From Takakia lepidozioides (taxonomy: Eukaryota; Streptophyta; Takakiopsida; Takakiales; Takakiaceae): DNA of 64,000 bases. A program made the position numbers and the translations under genes. Below, one piece after another: positions 1 through 10,800 of the stretch. How positions within the stretch are numbered: position 1 is the first letter of the stretch; each line of letters starts with the position of its first letter. Location of the stretch: positions 22,754,001 to 22,818,000 of the forward strand of contig CM060732.1 of assembly GCA_030704615.1 (NCBI GenBank), in the 5' to 3' direction. The notes beneath the pieces were generated by a model. That model saw only the letters and a list, made by a program, of their open reading frames with translations, made no database searches and was not told where the DNA came from.

Positions 1-249
1 GTTATAACAATGGCATGGAATGGAGAGGTAATTTAAGAGGGAATTACCAAGGAAATTCTAGAGGCAAGTATTTGGGTAATCCAAGGGGGAATTACCAGCC
101 CAGGAATCAAGATTACAGAAATAATCCAAGAGCAGACCAAGGGCGAGGACCCAATGGTGAAGAATTGTGTTACTATTGTAATCAGCCAGGACATCGCAAG
201 GCAGCCTGTTCATTCTGGATTAGACACCAGAATGAGATGAGAGCTCCTA
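1..249 (+). pseudogene. Ty3-X gag, 3' fragment with zinc knuckle
   Basis: This is the end of a Ty3/gypsy Gag (nucleocapsid). It has Arg-Gly-Asn-rich repeats followed by the CCHC knuckle CYYCNQPGHRKAAC, which would bind genomic RNA. The same protein is encoded on the minus strand by the three other Ty3-X copies in the window, but here it reads on the plus strand. The codon that is a stop in the copies near 16980 and 27645 is GAA here, so the gag frame runs through the third knuckle. The coding part stops at base 249 after the four bases CCTA (246-249), where long-terminal-repeat-like sequence begins. The matching downstream half of this gag/protease junction is at 58511-58697 on the other strand. 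Confidence 0.85.
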
Positions 250-780
250 TGTCGTGCGCATACATATCGCTACACAACTACATCGCTGTCCAAACCACAC
301 CACACATATATGCACAATAAAGTAGTCTGCCACAATGATAAACAAGCTAAAAAAAGGACACACACTCCCAACACAAGAAATATAAAATCCATCGCTATCA
401 CTCATTGAAACAAAAGTCGAGCCAGGGGCACCCCAAGCTATGTGGACTCCACCCCACAATAACCTGTACCCCTACATAAGCACACTCAAACCTAAACACA
501 TGCAGGAGCTCGGTCGCGCAGGCTCAACTCGAGAGAGATGAGCCGCGCGACTGCCGCTCTCGTGAAGATAAGACGGACCAGGTGTCAAACTAAACTTGAC
601 ACCTGATTTAACACTTGACCTAAATCCAAGTGTTAAGTACAAATAACTAGTTTTATTCTAGCTGTTTTCACACTGTGCTTATTTAACTTGACAGCTGTCG
701 TGCGCATACATATCGCTACACAACTACATCGCTGTCCAAACCACACCACACATATATGCACAATAAAGTAGTCTGCCACA
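250..780 (-). repeat. Composite LTR-like block, units A-B-A
   Basis: An 85-bp unit A (250-334 and again 696-780) flanks a 358-bp unit B (336-693). Unit B reappears on the other strand at 58698-59055 with exactly the same ends, TGTCAAG...TTTATCA, which is the TG...CA form of an LTR. Read on the minus strand, the first A unit begins TGTGGCAG directly after the purine tract CTAAGGGGGCGAT (793-781), as expected where a 3' LTR starts. Whether the LTR is B alone or the whole A-B-A block cannot be decided from this window. Confidence 0.6.
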
Positions 781-793
781 ATCGCCCCCTTAG
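781..793 (-). other. Polypurine tract of the minus-strand Ty3 element
   Basis: The minus strand reads CTAAGGGGGCGAT immediately before TGTGGCAG. Such a tract primes plus-strand DNA synthesis in LTR retrotransposons and lies just upstream of the 3' LTR. It sits downstream of the integrase reading frame on the same strand, which supports the assignment. Confidence 0.6.
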
Positions 794-1040
794 CTGGTGG
801 ATAGGTCCCTCTACCTCCAGATAGCTACAAGATGAAATAGCCACAACCGTACTAAGTCCTCTATCCCTATCCCTATTGTACTCAAACTCTATAGACCAAG
901 AGGCCGGGTACAAGAGTAGCCCCATCGTTAGTCACCGTCTTGCAATCTGTGAACTTGAGCCAGGATCTCGTGTGTTCAAGGTCTCCTAGTAGCTGGGCCT
1001 TGCGTTTCTTGTTAGCCTTCCATGGTTGTATCCACTCCCA
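794..1040 (-). other. 3' untranslated part of the PHD-integrase element
   Basis: This sequence lies between the end of the integrase frame at 1041 and the purine tract. No conserved frame or motif was recognised in it. Confidence 0.4.
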
Positions 1041-2879
1041 CTATCCAATGCAATGTGGACATAACCAATCCCCATCTGGAACCATCTCAAGAGGTGGAGT
1101 CAAGCATCCCATATGCCAACCTCTAGAGCATCGATCACACACCAGCATGGTGGCTGCCCCTTTAGCAGACCCACACAACATGCACCTCAAACCTGCAGAT
1201 ACCACTGCCAGGTTTGGGTCAATCCTGCCATCAACATTCGGAAGGTGACATGGCGCACAATTACGCACATGGTCCTTCCAAGTTATGCCATCCCGACCCT
1301 CCAAGACCAAGACGCCTGAAGGCAAGACCTCTCGAACCCTCAAAATAACACGTCCTGCAGTCACATCCAGGGTCGTAGGAGCAGTCTGCTGCAGATAGAC
1401 ATAGTCACCAGGGTTGAATCTCCGAACCCCAGGACGATAGCCCCCACCACGTATGGTAGCATACCTCAACGTATCACGATGTTGTGCAATGGCAAGGTTC
1501 TCGAAAGCCATGGGCATGACTCTCTTGAACAACTCTGCACGCTGCTCACATGCACGTGCCCACACGTCCGGATCGTCAAGGTTAAGAACTGTAGCAGCTT
1601 CTCTGCGAATGGATGTAGGCAAATCCGGCTCTCGGCCAAAGAGAAGAAAGTATGGTGAGAAGGAGGCAAGTGATGCTTGCTTGCTGAACCTGTAGCCCAT
1701 GGCTAACCAGGGTAACTGAAGGTCCCAATCTCCTAGGTGTCCCTTCTGCAAGCCATACTTGCGCAAACCCCTCTTTACTGTCTGAACAACTCTCTCTGCC
1801 AAGCCATCGGCCTCAGGATGATCCCGAGAAGTGGTGCGGTGGTCTATCAAGGCCTTGTCACACAAAGCTTGAAACTCCCCCAAGAACTCTCTCCCTTGGT
1901 CCGTGAGTACCTCAGCTGGAGCACCGAATCGGCTAAGCACACAATCCAAGAATGCATACGCAGCTCCCTCACTAGCCTTATCAGGCAATGGAACCAATTC
2001 AATCCACTTGGGAGAAGTGCTCCACCATCACCAACACGTACTTGTTGTGGCGCATGGTCAGTGGCAACGGCCCTGCGAAGTCAAGACTCCACCTGTAGCC
2101 CAATCCATGATCGGAAGAGGGTGCAATTGTGGAGTAGGGGCGTTGAATGAAGCACGCACACTGTCACACACCATGCACCTAGCCACAAATTGTTGCACCT
2201 CTGTGTGCATACCACGCCACCAATACTGCCCCTGCAGTAGACTATGAGTGCGTCCCACCCCAAAATGCCCCAACTCCTCATGGGCATGCCGCACAAGCCG
2301 TGCCCGCTGTGTTGGGTGAGGCACAATCCTCACTCGACCATCCTCCCACACTCGGAGCAGGTGTGTCCCCTCCCACTTGAACCTCTTGGCTCGTTGTAGG
2401 ATCCGATCCCTCTCCTTGGCAGTCACAGTGGCTGCAGTGTCTCCAGTGCGGAGGTAGTCCAACACAACTGAATCCTCATGTATATCTTTGGCGCCACCTT
2501 GCTCATTGTTGGCCTCAGGGTCCTCAGACACTTGATCTACAGTCATCCCTGTTGCAGGTCCAACCTGGCCTTCCGCTGCCAAGACACACAGAAATGCAGA
2601 TGCATGCCATCCAGGCACCATCTCCTCGTCCGTCTCACCATGCCACCGAGCTCCAGTGTCATCCTGCTGGCTCGTGCATGGATTGCGACTCAACCCATCT
2701 GCATTGCGATTGACCAAACCCGGTCGATGCACCACCTGAAAGTCATACTCTTGAAGGATGAGTGCCCACCGTGCAAGCTTCCCCGTAAGCTTGTCTGACT
2801 CCATCAACCATTTGAGTGGTTGGTGATCCGTGACAAGGGTGAAGAGATTGCCGTATAGATAGCACCTGAAGTGTGCCAC
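1041..2879 (-). pseudogene. Ty3/gypsy pol 3' half: RNase H, integrase, PHD finger
   Basis: Reading down the minus strand, 2879-2058 holds the end of RNase H (DHQPLKWL, NADGLSR) and the integrase H2C2 zinc domain (HAHEELGHF then CMVC). After a one-base loss near 2096 and a one-base gain near 2010, 1997-1041 holds the integrase core: catalytic Asp in TDQGREF and Glu in GLAERVV, with the first Asp in the frameshifted part. An SH3-like C-terminal segment follows (GDYVYLQQ). The last ~46 residues form a PHD finger in C4HC3 order: CMLC, CDRC, WHMGC, WLCPHC, with the typical CLTPPLE and VPDGDW context. PHD fingers read histone tails, so this may steer insertion. The reverse transcriptase is missing because the frame is cut at 2880 by another LTR. 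The two frameshifts mean no functional product from this copy. Confidence 0.88.
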
Positions 2880-2881
2880 GG

Positions 2882-3616
2882 TGTTAGAGGACTGTAGGGG
2901 ACTTAGACACTTATACTGGGATTGTAGGGTACCCTTAATTTTGCACAGACTGAGACCAAAAGGAGCCTTAGGGGGGACAGCAGCAGCGCACTGTAGAGGG
3001 GGTTACACAGTCGTCACAGCCGACACAGCCCGTCACAGTCGTCACAGCCCACACAGCCAACACAGTCCGTCACAGTCGTCACAGCCCACACAGCCAACAC
3101 AGCCGTCACAGTCGTCACAAGCCCACACAGCCAAACAGCCCCGTCACAGTCGTCACAGCAGACACAGCCCACACAGCCCGTCACAGTCGTCACAACAGAC
3201 ACAGCACCACACAGCCAGTCACAGCCCGGCACAGCCACACAGCCAGTCAACAGCCCGACACAGCCAAACACAGCCCAATCACCGCTTGACACAGCTGTCA
3301 CGATAATAAGGGAACGAAGAGTAGAAGACAGAACGACTGTGGGGAACAACACCTGTGAAGGGAACATGTTAGTTCACAGACGACGGTTAGAGAGGCGAAA
3401 CGGTTAGAACCGCGGATAGGAGGATAAAGGGGAGAAACGGGGAATGAAGGAGGATCATCATTATTCGGAGGAGGACTTCGGAGTCAGGCAGGAGCGGAGA
3501 TCGGAGGCAAGAGATGGAGAGCACGATGAAGGAGAAAAGAGGCTTAGTAGATTCTTGTTATTATGTTGTAGTGGTAGATATTGGAGAGCAGAATTAGAGA
3601 CATAATGGCTTCGGCC
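2882..3616 (+). mobile_element. LTR (relic) of the gag-only element family
   Basis: It begins TGTTAGAGGACTG and is homologous, in the opposite orientation, to 41839-42557. It interrupts the pol gene to its left. It contains the GACTGTGGGGAACAACACC stretch (reverse complement near 42015) and the (CACAGTCGTCACAGCC)n minisatellite. The right boundary is set only by the start of the next LTR at 3617. No internal region or second LTR copy is attached, so this is a solo or truncated LTR. Confidence 0.65.
3005..3300. repeat. Minisatellite rich in CACAGTCGTCACAGCC
   Basis: Imperfect repeats of 8 and 16 bases (CACAGTCGTCACAGCC, CACAGCCAACACAGCC) fill this stretch. They lie inside the LTR at 2882-3616. 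Related units lie in the other copy of the LTR (42056-42230, 42345-42440) and a divergent version at 44213-44395. Confidence 0.85.
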
Positions 3617-3938
3617 TGATACCTGATAAATCATAATCTGATATACTTATACGATACAATCACACTGTGTAGAGAGGATCTGAGAGAAGCTGTGGATTGA
3701 ATGGATGAGTGAAGAAACCGATAGATTGATGAAGCAAACTGATACTTATTATCAATGCCAAATGTAGCTAAGATGAATGCGGAAAGGGAAACGCATAGGA
3801 AACACCCCCATGATACACTAGCTGTAGACGTCATGACTGATTGTTTGCGCAGGCTGAGTACTTAGAGATTCCAACTCTTCTATCTTGGAGTTTCCGCCTC
3901 GGATAGCGAAGGGATGGGTGAGTAAAAGCAGCGCGACA
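3617..3938 (+). mobile_element. Ty3-X 5' LTR, plus-strand copy
   Basis: This 322-bp LTR starts TGATACCTG and ends GCGCGACA (TG...CA). It matches the LTRs at 19483-19802 and 30148-30467, which lie in the opposite orientation. Two bases (TT) separate its end from a clear primer-binding site. Confidence 0.82.
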
Positions 3939-3940
3939 TT

Positions 3941-3958
3941 TGGCGACCATACTGGGGA
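3941..3958 (+). other. Ty3-X primer-binding site (tRNA-Arg-like)
   Basis: TGGCGACCATACTGGGGA is complementary to a tRNA 3' end reading ...GTCGCCA. It resembles the tRNA-Arg primer site known from Ogre/Tat elements of plants. The spacing of 2 nt from the LTR end is normal. Identical sites lie on the minus strand at 19463-19480 and 30128-30145. Confidence 0.75.
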
Positions 3959-4019
3959 CCTGGGACATGAACAACCAGATGTGACAGGCATCTAGTGGGA
4001 TCATGGTGGTTGGACCATT

Positions 4020-4586
4020 AAAGAATTTGAAGTGAATCAAATTCCCTGTGGGAACGAAGAAGATAGAAAGAAAGATTGTCCAAAAACAATTCTTTCAAAG
4101 GTTCTTGAGAATTGCCAGACGGATGTTAAAGAAAATATTCTTAAACGAGTGCATGATGCTGGATCCAGAATGGGGTCGGGAGAGAAAGGAGTGATAAAGA
4201 TTTATCAGGTAGCATGTAAAGGAAGAGCCACGTTGGTACCAACATTAGTTTATGCTGATAGCGTTGCTATACATTAAACGAGTAGAGTTTGAAGGCTGGG
4301 AAGAAAGAAAGGTGAATGTTTATACTCATATGCAGAAGAGCTGGTACTGAGCTTAAAGAATTGGATTCCAAATGGATATTTTGTGAGATCAAACTCACAC
4401 CAAGAACAGCTTTTCAGATTGTTTGCCATATGGTTATATGAGTAACGGAGACTTCAAGTTAGCCAAAGGTTTTGCCATTGAAGCTTGATGAAAGAAACCC
4501 AGGCATATACGAGAGATATTACCAGAAGAGAGTTTTGGGTTTGCCACACATTAAAAGAAATGCAACGACATGGCACCATAGGCATG
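4020..4586 (+). pseudogene. Ty3-X leader ORF, fragment running into assembly gap
   Basis: This is the plus-strand homologue of the 231-residue ORF that precedes gag in the minus-strand copies (18895-19590). It shares EVNQIPCG, ENILKRVHDA and GVIKIYQVAC. Several frameshifts break it: the frame is open only to about 4277 and related sequence continues in other frames to the gap. Its function is unknown. Ogre-type elements carry an extra ORF at this place. Confidence 0.7.
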
Positions 4587-5086
4587 NNNNNNNNNNNNNN
4601 NNNNNNNNNNNNNNNNNNNNNNNNNNNNNNNNNNNNNNNNNNNNNNNNNNNNNNNNNNNNNNNNNNNNNNNNNNNNNNNNNNNNNNNNNNNNNNNNNNNN
4701 NNNNNNNNNNNNNNNNNNNNNNNNNNNNNNNNNNNNNNNNNNNNNNNNNNNNNNNNNNNNNNNNNNNNNNNNNNNNNNNNNNNNNNNNNNNNNNNNNNNN
4801 NNNNNNNNNNNNNNNNNNNNNNNNNNNNNNNNNNNNNNNNNNNNNNNNNNNNNNNNNNNNNNNNNNNNNNNNNNNNNNNNNNNNNNNNNNNNNNNNNNNN
4901 NNNNNNNNNNNNNNNNNNNNNNNNNNNNNNNNNNNNNNNNNNNNNNNNNNNNNNNNNNNNNNNNNNNNNNNNNNNNNNNNNNNNNNNNNNNNNNNNNNNN
5001 NNNNNNNNNNNNNNNNNNNNNNNNNNNNNNNNNNNNNNNNNNNNNNNNNNNNNNNNNNNNNNNNNNNNNNNNNNNNNNNNNNNNNN
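4587..5086. other. Assembly gap, 500 N
   Basis: Exactly 500 unknown bases separate a plus-strand Ty3-X 5' end from a minus-strand Ty3-X pol. The round number suggests a placeholder of unknown true length. Confidence 0.99.
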
Positions 5087-7151
5087 AGGCCACCAGTAAC
5101 CTGCGAGTAGTATCTTCCTACTTGTAGTCTCTTCTCCAAAATGACCTCCTGCCACTCTTTTATGAACTTCCTCCAAAACTTTATTTACTTCATGGTGGTA
5201 CAAGCATCGTTTTAGTACTCCATCAGGTCCTAGCTTATACATTCTGCTTCCTACCATAGTATAAGGTAAAACTTTGATAGCGATTCTCTTTCTCTGCTCC
5301 TTACCATAACTAGGTGGGCACTGACCATGAGCAAGGTAGTATCTGATTGGCCACTGCCAATCTAACCAGTCATCTGCACTTCCCTGCACCTCCACTGCAA
5401 ATAGACTCGCATCTGGTAATTGATCATCTATTCCTGTGGCTGGTTCTCTTGTTGATAACCGTGACAAATGATCCGCCACAAGATGCAGTCTCCCAGGCTT
5501 GTAAACAACCTCGAACTCAAACTCGTGCAAGATTATCAACCATCTTGCTATTCTTCCGCTTATCAGAGGTTTGTTTACCAGGTATATCAGAGCCTGGTGA
5601 TCCACATAGAACATAAACTTCTTGCCCAACAGGTAATGCCTGAATTTCTTCACTGCATAGATCATTGCCAATGCTTCTCTTTCCGTTGTGCTATAGTTCC
5701 TTTCAGCATTGTTCATCAACCGGCTAGCATAGTACACAGGTGAATCTATATTCCCTGTAACATTCTGGGCTAACACCGCTCCCAACGCTTCTCCTGATGC
5801 GTCACAGTGAACATGAAATACTACATGCCAGTGAGGGTTAATCAGCACCGGTGTAGTTGTTACTGACAGTGTAAGTTCCTCAAACGCCTGCTGACATTCA
5901 GCGGTCCAGGCAAACACTGCATCTTTCTTTAGAAGCTTGCTCAATGGTGCTGCTATTTGTGCATACCTTTTGACAAATCTTCTGTAATAACTGGTTTGCC
6001 CAAGGAATCTCCTTAGACTTTTAACATTCACTGGTGGTGAAGAGGCTTTAATGGACTCTGTCTTTCTGGGATCCACAAGAAGTCCCTTCTTACACACAAT
6101 GTGTCCGAGAAGCACCCCTGAGTTCACACAGAAAGTACACTTCTCTGGATTCAGGCCCAGACCTCTCATCCTGCATCTGGCCAAACATAACTCCAATTTA
6201 TGCAAGTGCTCATTCTTAGAGCTGTACACACTGAAATCATCCAAGAATACCTGCATGAAATCATCCAGATACTCATGAAAAGATTCACTTATCACTCTCT
6301 GAAAGGTCGCTGGTGCATTACAAAGTCCAAAGGGCATGACTTTGTATGCATAAGCCCCCAGTCTGTGATGAAAGCTGTTTTCCCTTGGTCTTCTTCTGCC
6401 ACTTGCACTTGATTATAACCATTGAAGCCATCCATGAATGAGTACATCTCATGGCCTGCCACAGTGTCTAATACTGCTTCTGTGAATGGCAAAGGGAAAG
6501 GATCTTTCTTCGTACAAGCATTCAACTTCTTATAGTTCACACATACTCTTAGTTTGCCATTCTTCTTGGGAACTATAACAATGGGTGACAACCAAGTTGT
6601 ATACTCTATTGGGTATATAAACTTAGCCTCAGCCAACTTCTTTATCTCTTCTCCAACCTTCTGTGCGTAGTTGGGATTCATTCTATACCTCGCCTGCTTG
6701 ATTGGTACTGACCCTGGTTCCAGTTCAATCTTATGCTGACAGACTTCAGGTGGTATCCCTTTTAGATCCTCATAGCTCCAAGCAAATACATCTCTGTATT
6801 TGATGAACAAACTTTTAGCTTCTTCGAAGAATTCCGGCTCCAAATCAGCTCTTACTTTCACCATCCTTGGTTCCTCTTTAGTTCCCACATTCACTTCCTT
6901 TACCTGCTCATCAGTTGTGATTGTCCAACCAGTCACCACTTCATCCTGTAAGCTCACAGTGGCTGGTTCTTCTAGGATTTCTATTTCTCCTTCTCTTTCT
7001 TCATAGGAATGTGATGGGTAAATGCTGGTTTCCTCTTCAGTTGGTGTTGCTGTCACTACACCACAGCAGATACCTCTCAAACAACTTAGGCTTTCCAGCC
7101 GCATCTCTGCAACCTGCTCCCACTCTGGGTGTGCAGCAAATAGGGTAGCTT
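5087..7151 (-). pseudogene. Ty3-X pol (copy 1): reverse transcriptase and RNase H
   Basis: The minus strand encodes, from 7104 downwards, the end of the linker, reverse transcriptase with MPFGLCNAPATFQR and the catalytic box VFLDDFSVYS, then RNase H (HCDASGEALGAVL, TEREALAM, FYVDHQAL, DHLSRL) and the start of the integrase zinc domain, cut by the gap. One missing C in the run at 6355-6359 shifts the frame between the two halves of RT compared with the copies near 25770 and 46750. The gene belongs to the non-chromodomain (Athila/Tat-like) Ty3 group by its RT motifs. It is continuous with 15894-19802 and was split by transposon A. Confidence 0.9.
7143..7151. repeat. Target site duplication, left (transposon A)
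   Basis: GGGTAGCTT, repeated exactly at 15894-15902. Nine bases is the usual Mutator-superfamily length. Confidence 0.85.
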
Positions 7152-7210
7152 GAGGTTTACTATTTCATGAGCGCATGAGCCCATGAGCCCATGAGCCTAT
7201 GAGCTCATGA
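7152..7210 (+). repeat. Left terminal inverted repeat and CATGAGC cluster (A)
   Basis: The end is followed by at least five direct CATGAGC/CATGAGCC words. GCTCATGAGC is itself a palindrome, so these words are candidate transposase-binding sites. The same words cluster at the right end of A, at both ends of C and at the right end of B. Confidence 0.8.
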
Positions 7211-7314
7211 GCGGGCATCCGCGGAATTGGAATTTTCCTGCCTTTATTGACGGTGTTATGTCCTCTTACCTCGGTAATAGGGTCTGTTTCTCCTGGTCTA
7301 GGATGCGGAATGAG

Positions 7315-7610
7315 GAATTTCGGCGCCGTTATTCCCAAGAGCAGTGTGCTAAAATGGTGTTTTGAAGACATCCACCGGGGTATTTCGGCACCAAAATTAC
7401 CTCTTAAAATGTGATATAGTGCGGTATTTAAAGGCGCAGAACGGGCAATTTCGGCGCCGAAATACCCAAGTGGAATGTGGTGAAGTGCCTTGTGCTGAAG
7501 GCTTCCATCGCAATATTTTGGTGCAGTAATTCATCCGTGGAATTTTTGAGGCCCATATAACGAAGGCGCAAACTGGGCTATTTCGGCGCCAAATTTCCGA
7601 ATAGGAATGT
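7315..7610. repeat. Scattered GGCGCC-centred motifs, left end of A
   Basis: Four or five copies of ATTTCGGCGCC or ATTTCGGCACC (near 7318, 7383, 7450, 7580), some only half-palindromic, lie between the left terminus and the end of the methyltransferase-like gene. No gene is seen in this stretch. Confidence 0.75.
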
Positions 7611-7841
7611 TAGAAACGGCAGGGTTTTCATGGCTTCAAGTTCCCGGCTCGATGGTGTGCATAAATTACTTGTAGGGTTCTTCACTGAAGTTTGCGTCTC
7701 TTCTGCTTTTATTATAGATTTTGGTTGGCGGAAGAAATGTAGGGAATGGACAAGAAGTCTGAACACAATGATTTTTCAAATGTCAATATTTTCATTAAGT
7801 GTTTCAGAACTGTACAACAAAAGGATCCAAATGAGACTTTG

Positions 7842-10800
7842 CTATGGTGAGGATCCGCTATCACTGTCCGATGCATCCCCGCCCTCATGCAAGGATGGCT
7901 GCCTTCCACCTGCCTCCGAACCTGCACTGCCGCTACCGCTGTTACTCTGAGAAGCCCTCCCCTCAAAAATACCATCCTCACCAGCCGGAACTGTCCACCT
8001 GGGTGCGGAAGTGTCCTCAACATTCCCCTCGCTCTCGGACGCGGATTCTATTACGAACTTCCCTACTCTGCCTTTCACAATTCTATGTTTGGCCTCACGC
8101 CTCATTATAATTCTCTGCTCATTCCCGTATGTCAATTGCTCTAACCGAGTAGGCCTATCCTCCCTCCTGATGGCTTCTTTGCCAGCCGTGTCTGCATAGG
8201 CTGGTAGAAAAAAGGGCTTCTGGGGACTCGCGAGAAACGATTTTCTGGCAAAGAATGGCCGATGCGATTCTGTCTCCTCCTCTGCAACAGGGTCCGATTC
8301 GAGCAAGTCTCCCAGCTTCTCCTCGTCGGACGACTCTGCAAGGCTGAGTGTACGCACAAACATAGAATGAAGTACATTAGAGAATTCAAACAGGGAATCA
8401 TCGGCAGGTTGCATGGTCCCTACAACCGAAACCAATACACTTACTATGGTGCAACTCACTCGAAGACAGGCATTGGGGGAAGCGGCTTCGGGCGCCCCTG
8501 CATCGAACGAATTTCCCGGACTTCCTCCTCTTCATCTTCCTCCTCTCCTTCCACGTCCTCTTCTGCGTTTTTGGGATCCTCAGTCGGAGGCAGACGCTGA
8601 AGGCCCGCCAAATTGTAATCGTACAAGGCCGTATCCCCCTCAAATGAGAACACAAATCGGTTCGACATCCTTCCCGCCCACATACAGGCACCTGCGAATT
8701 CATACGACACAACCATAGCCAAACTCAAGAATGAGTCGCTTCCTCGCACAAGCAAACATACAGAAACGGAAATGGTGTCAATTTCGGTGCCGCATTCAAT
8801 TAACGTTCTCACCTGTATTTGCAGTGACGTCAAGGACCCTGCCTTCAACATACGTACACGTTTCCATGAGCGTCTGGATGAATGCAGGACTCCTGGTCCT
8901 GCCATACCTCCATGGCTTGCCCGACAAATCACAAAGAATGTCCTTCTCTCCCACATGGTTGAACAGGACGTTATACTCCAGTGGATCAACTGTGGAATCA
9001 ACAAGTCTTCCTGCTTCACGTAATTTGAATTTCGAATGTTCCTTCACGAAGCAAAATGCCTGAAAGATAAGAGTCTGTAGAGAAGGAAATGAAAACGTCA
9101 GAGGTGGCCTACACGTACAGGGGCAATTTCGGCGCAGAAATTGACATAGCAGAGGAGAACCACAGCATACCTTCTGGCCATCGTTGAGAAGACCCTGCGT
9201 GTTGATGCAAGTCCAGATCTTTTTCAGGATGGGTGCTGCACTTCTCCCCGTCCATACTTTGATATCATTCTCAGTGACTTCTCCATCGGCTGCTAGCACA
9301 ACAACACAGCCAACGTCGTCCAACATGTTGGCTGCGAACCCGAATGTGTGGCTCCAGTATCTTTCGTCGTACTTGTTCCACCAGGGAACTGAGCCCAGCC
9401 CCAGTATCTCCTGCCCATCCGGGATATCCACAAGGATCATGTCGATGGAGGCTTTCACCGCCCTGCCCCCGACTGTGCTCTTTTTGCCGTGGCTCATCGC
9501 CACAAAATACTCCATCATCTTTGTGTAGCCAGGAGTGTCCTCCATATCATTGCCAGTGGCCTTCCTCTTCCCCTTCCCCTGGTGGGCCTCGATCGCCTTC
9601 CTCAATCTCGTTATCTCTAGCCTTCTGGTCAGAGCAGTTAGGAAATTTTCATTAACACACTCCACAATTGTGGGTGTTTTGAGGACTTCCCTGCCCGCAA
9701 TGTGCACCGCACGGTAGGGTCTGCCAGGTGCATCCTCGTATAGTGATCTCTTCGCAGCCGACCCCCCGGAGCGCTGGCCCTTGTGAATTTTTGGACGAGG
9801 TGTGGCCCCCTGGGTGTTTTCCTGCTGGAAATCGTCGTCGGAATCCTCCTCATCTGGCTGACTGTGTTGCTGCTTCTTCTTCTTGGGTGTGGGGGTCTTC
9901 GTCTCTTGCCCCTGTTTGCGCGTTCTTTTCTTCCTGTCCTTGGGCTGCTCAGCTGCCTGCTTCTCCATCTGCTCCTTCGCCAACGCTGCCGCCTTGGCTG
10001 ACTTTCTCAGTGCTTTCTGCTTGGCTGCCTCCTCTGCTTTCAGTCTTTCCGCGTCCTCTGGTTGGGGATCCGATTGCGCCTTCATAGCCCTGGCATTCGC
10101 TTCCTTCTTCAAGTTAACCTCCGAGAGGTCAACGGTCCCACTTGGGAGATCCACATACCAGGGGCAGTCTACCAAATGCTCGGCATGCCACTCCTTCGCC
10201 ATTACTTCTGTGTACATCGTTCCACGACCTCCAGGTGTCCTCCACGCCAGGAAGAATGGTGGAACCCTTTGAATGGCTCCGGACGGAATGAGTGCAAAGT
10301 TTATGTACCTGCAATCACGAGGCAGTTCAACAAAAATCATTCTACCGATGCATCATGCAAGTGGAAGTTGTCAATGCACAAGGTATTTCGGCACCGAAAT
10401 ACGGAGTGGACCGTGCCCCAATTACCCAGAACTCACATCTTGCAGAGGTATATTTCGGCGCCGCAATATCCATCGCTGCTTAACCAAATCATCTAAACTG
10501 CAAATAAGGGGATGCATTGTCAGCAGATTACCTGAACAGGACACGCATTGCCGCTTTGTCGGCACCCTCCTGCTCTTCGATGTATACGCTGCGTCTTGCC
10601 TTTGCAATTTCTCTGAAAAAGAGGTTTGCGAAGCGCCCTCGCCACGACTGCACGTAGTTCTCCATTGTCTCAGGCTTCGTCCAGTCGATCTGTAACTTGA
10701 AAGTGGTGGTGTTGCAGTCCAATTGCTCCTGGGCGTAGGTCAGTACCTGCATCATGGCAGGTTTCCAAAACATTCATGATTTTGAAATTGCGACGATGTC

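Noticed and set aside
3005-3300. Telomeric or centromeric satellite
   Set aside because: The CACAGTCGTCACAGCC units are confined to copies of one LTR and do not match telomere repeats.
5087-7151. Possible endogenous pararetrovirus
   Set aside because: Gag, protease, RT, RNase H and integrase order with LTRs, tRNA primer site and purine tracts matches Ty3 retrotransposons. No movement or envelope gene was seen.
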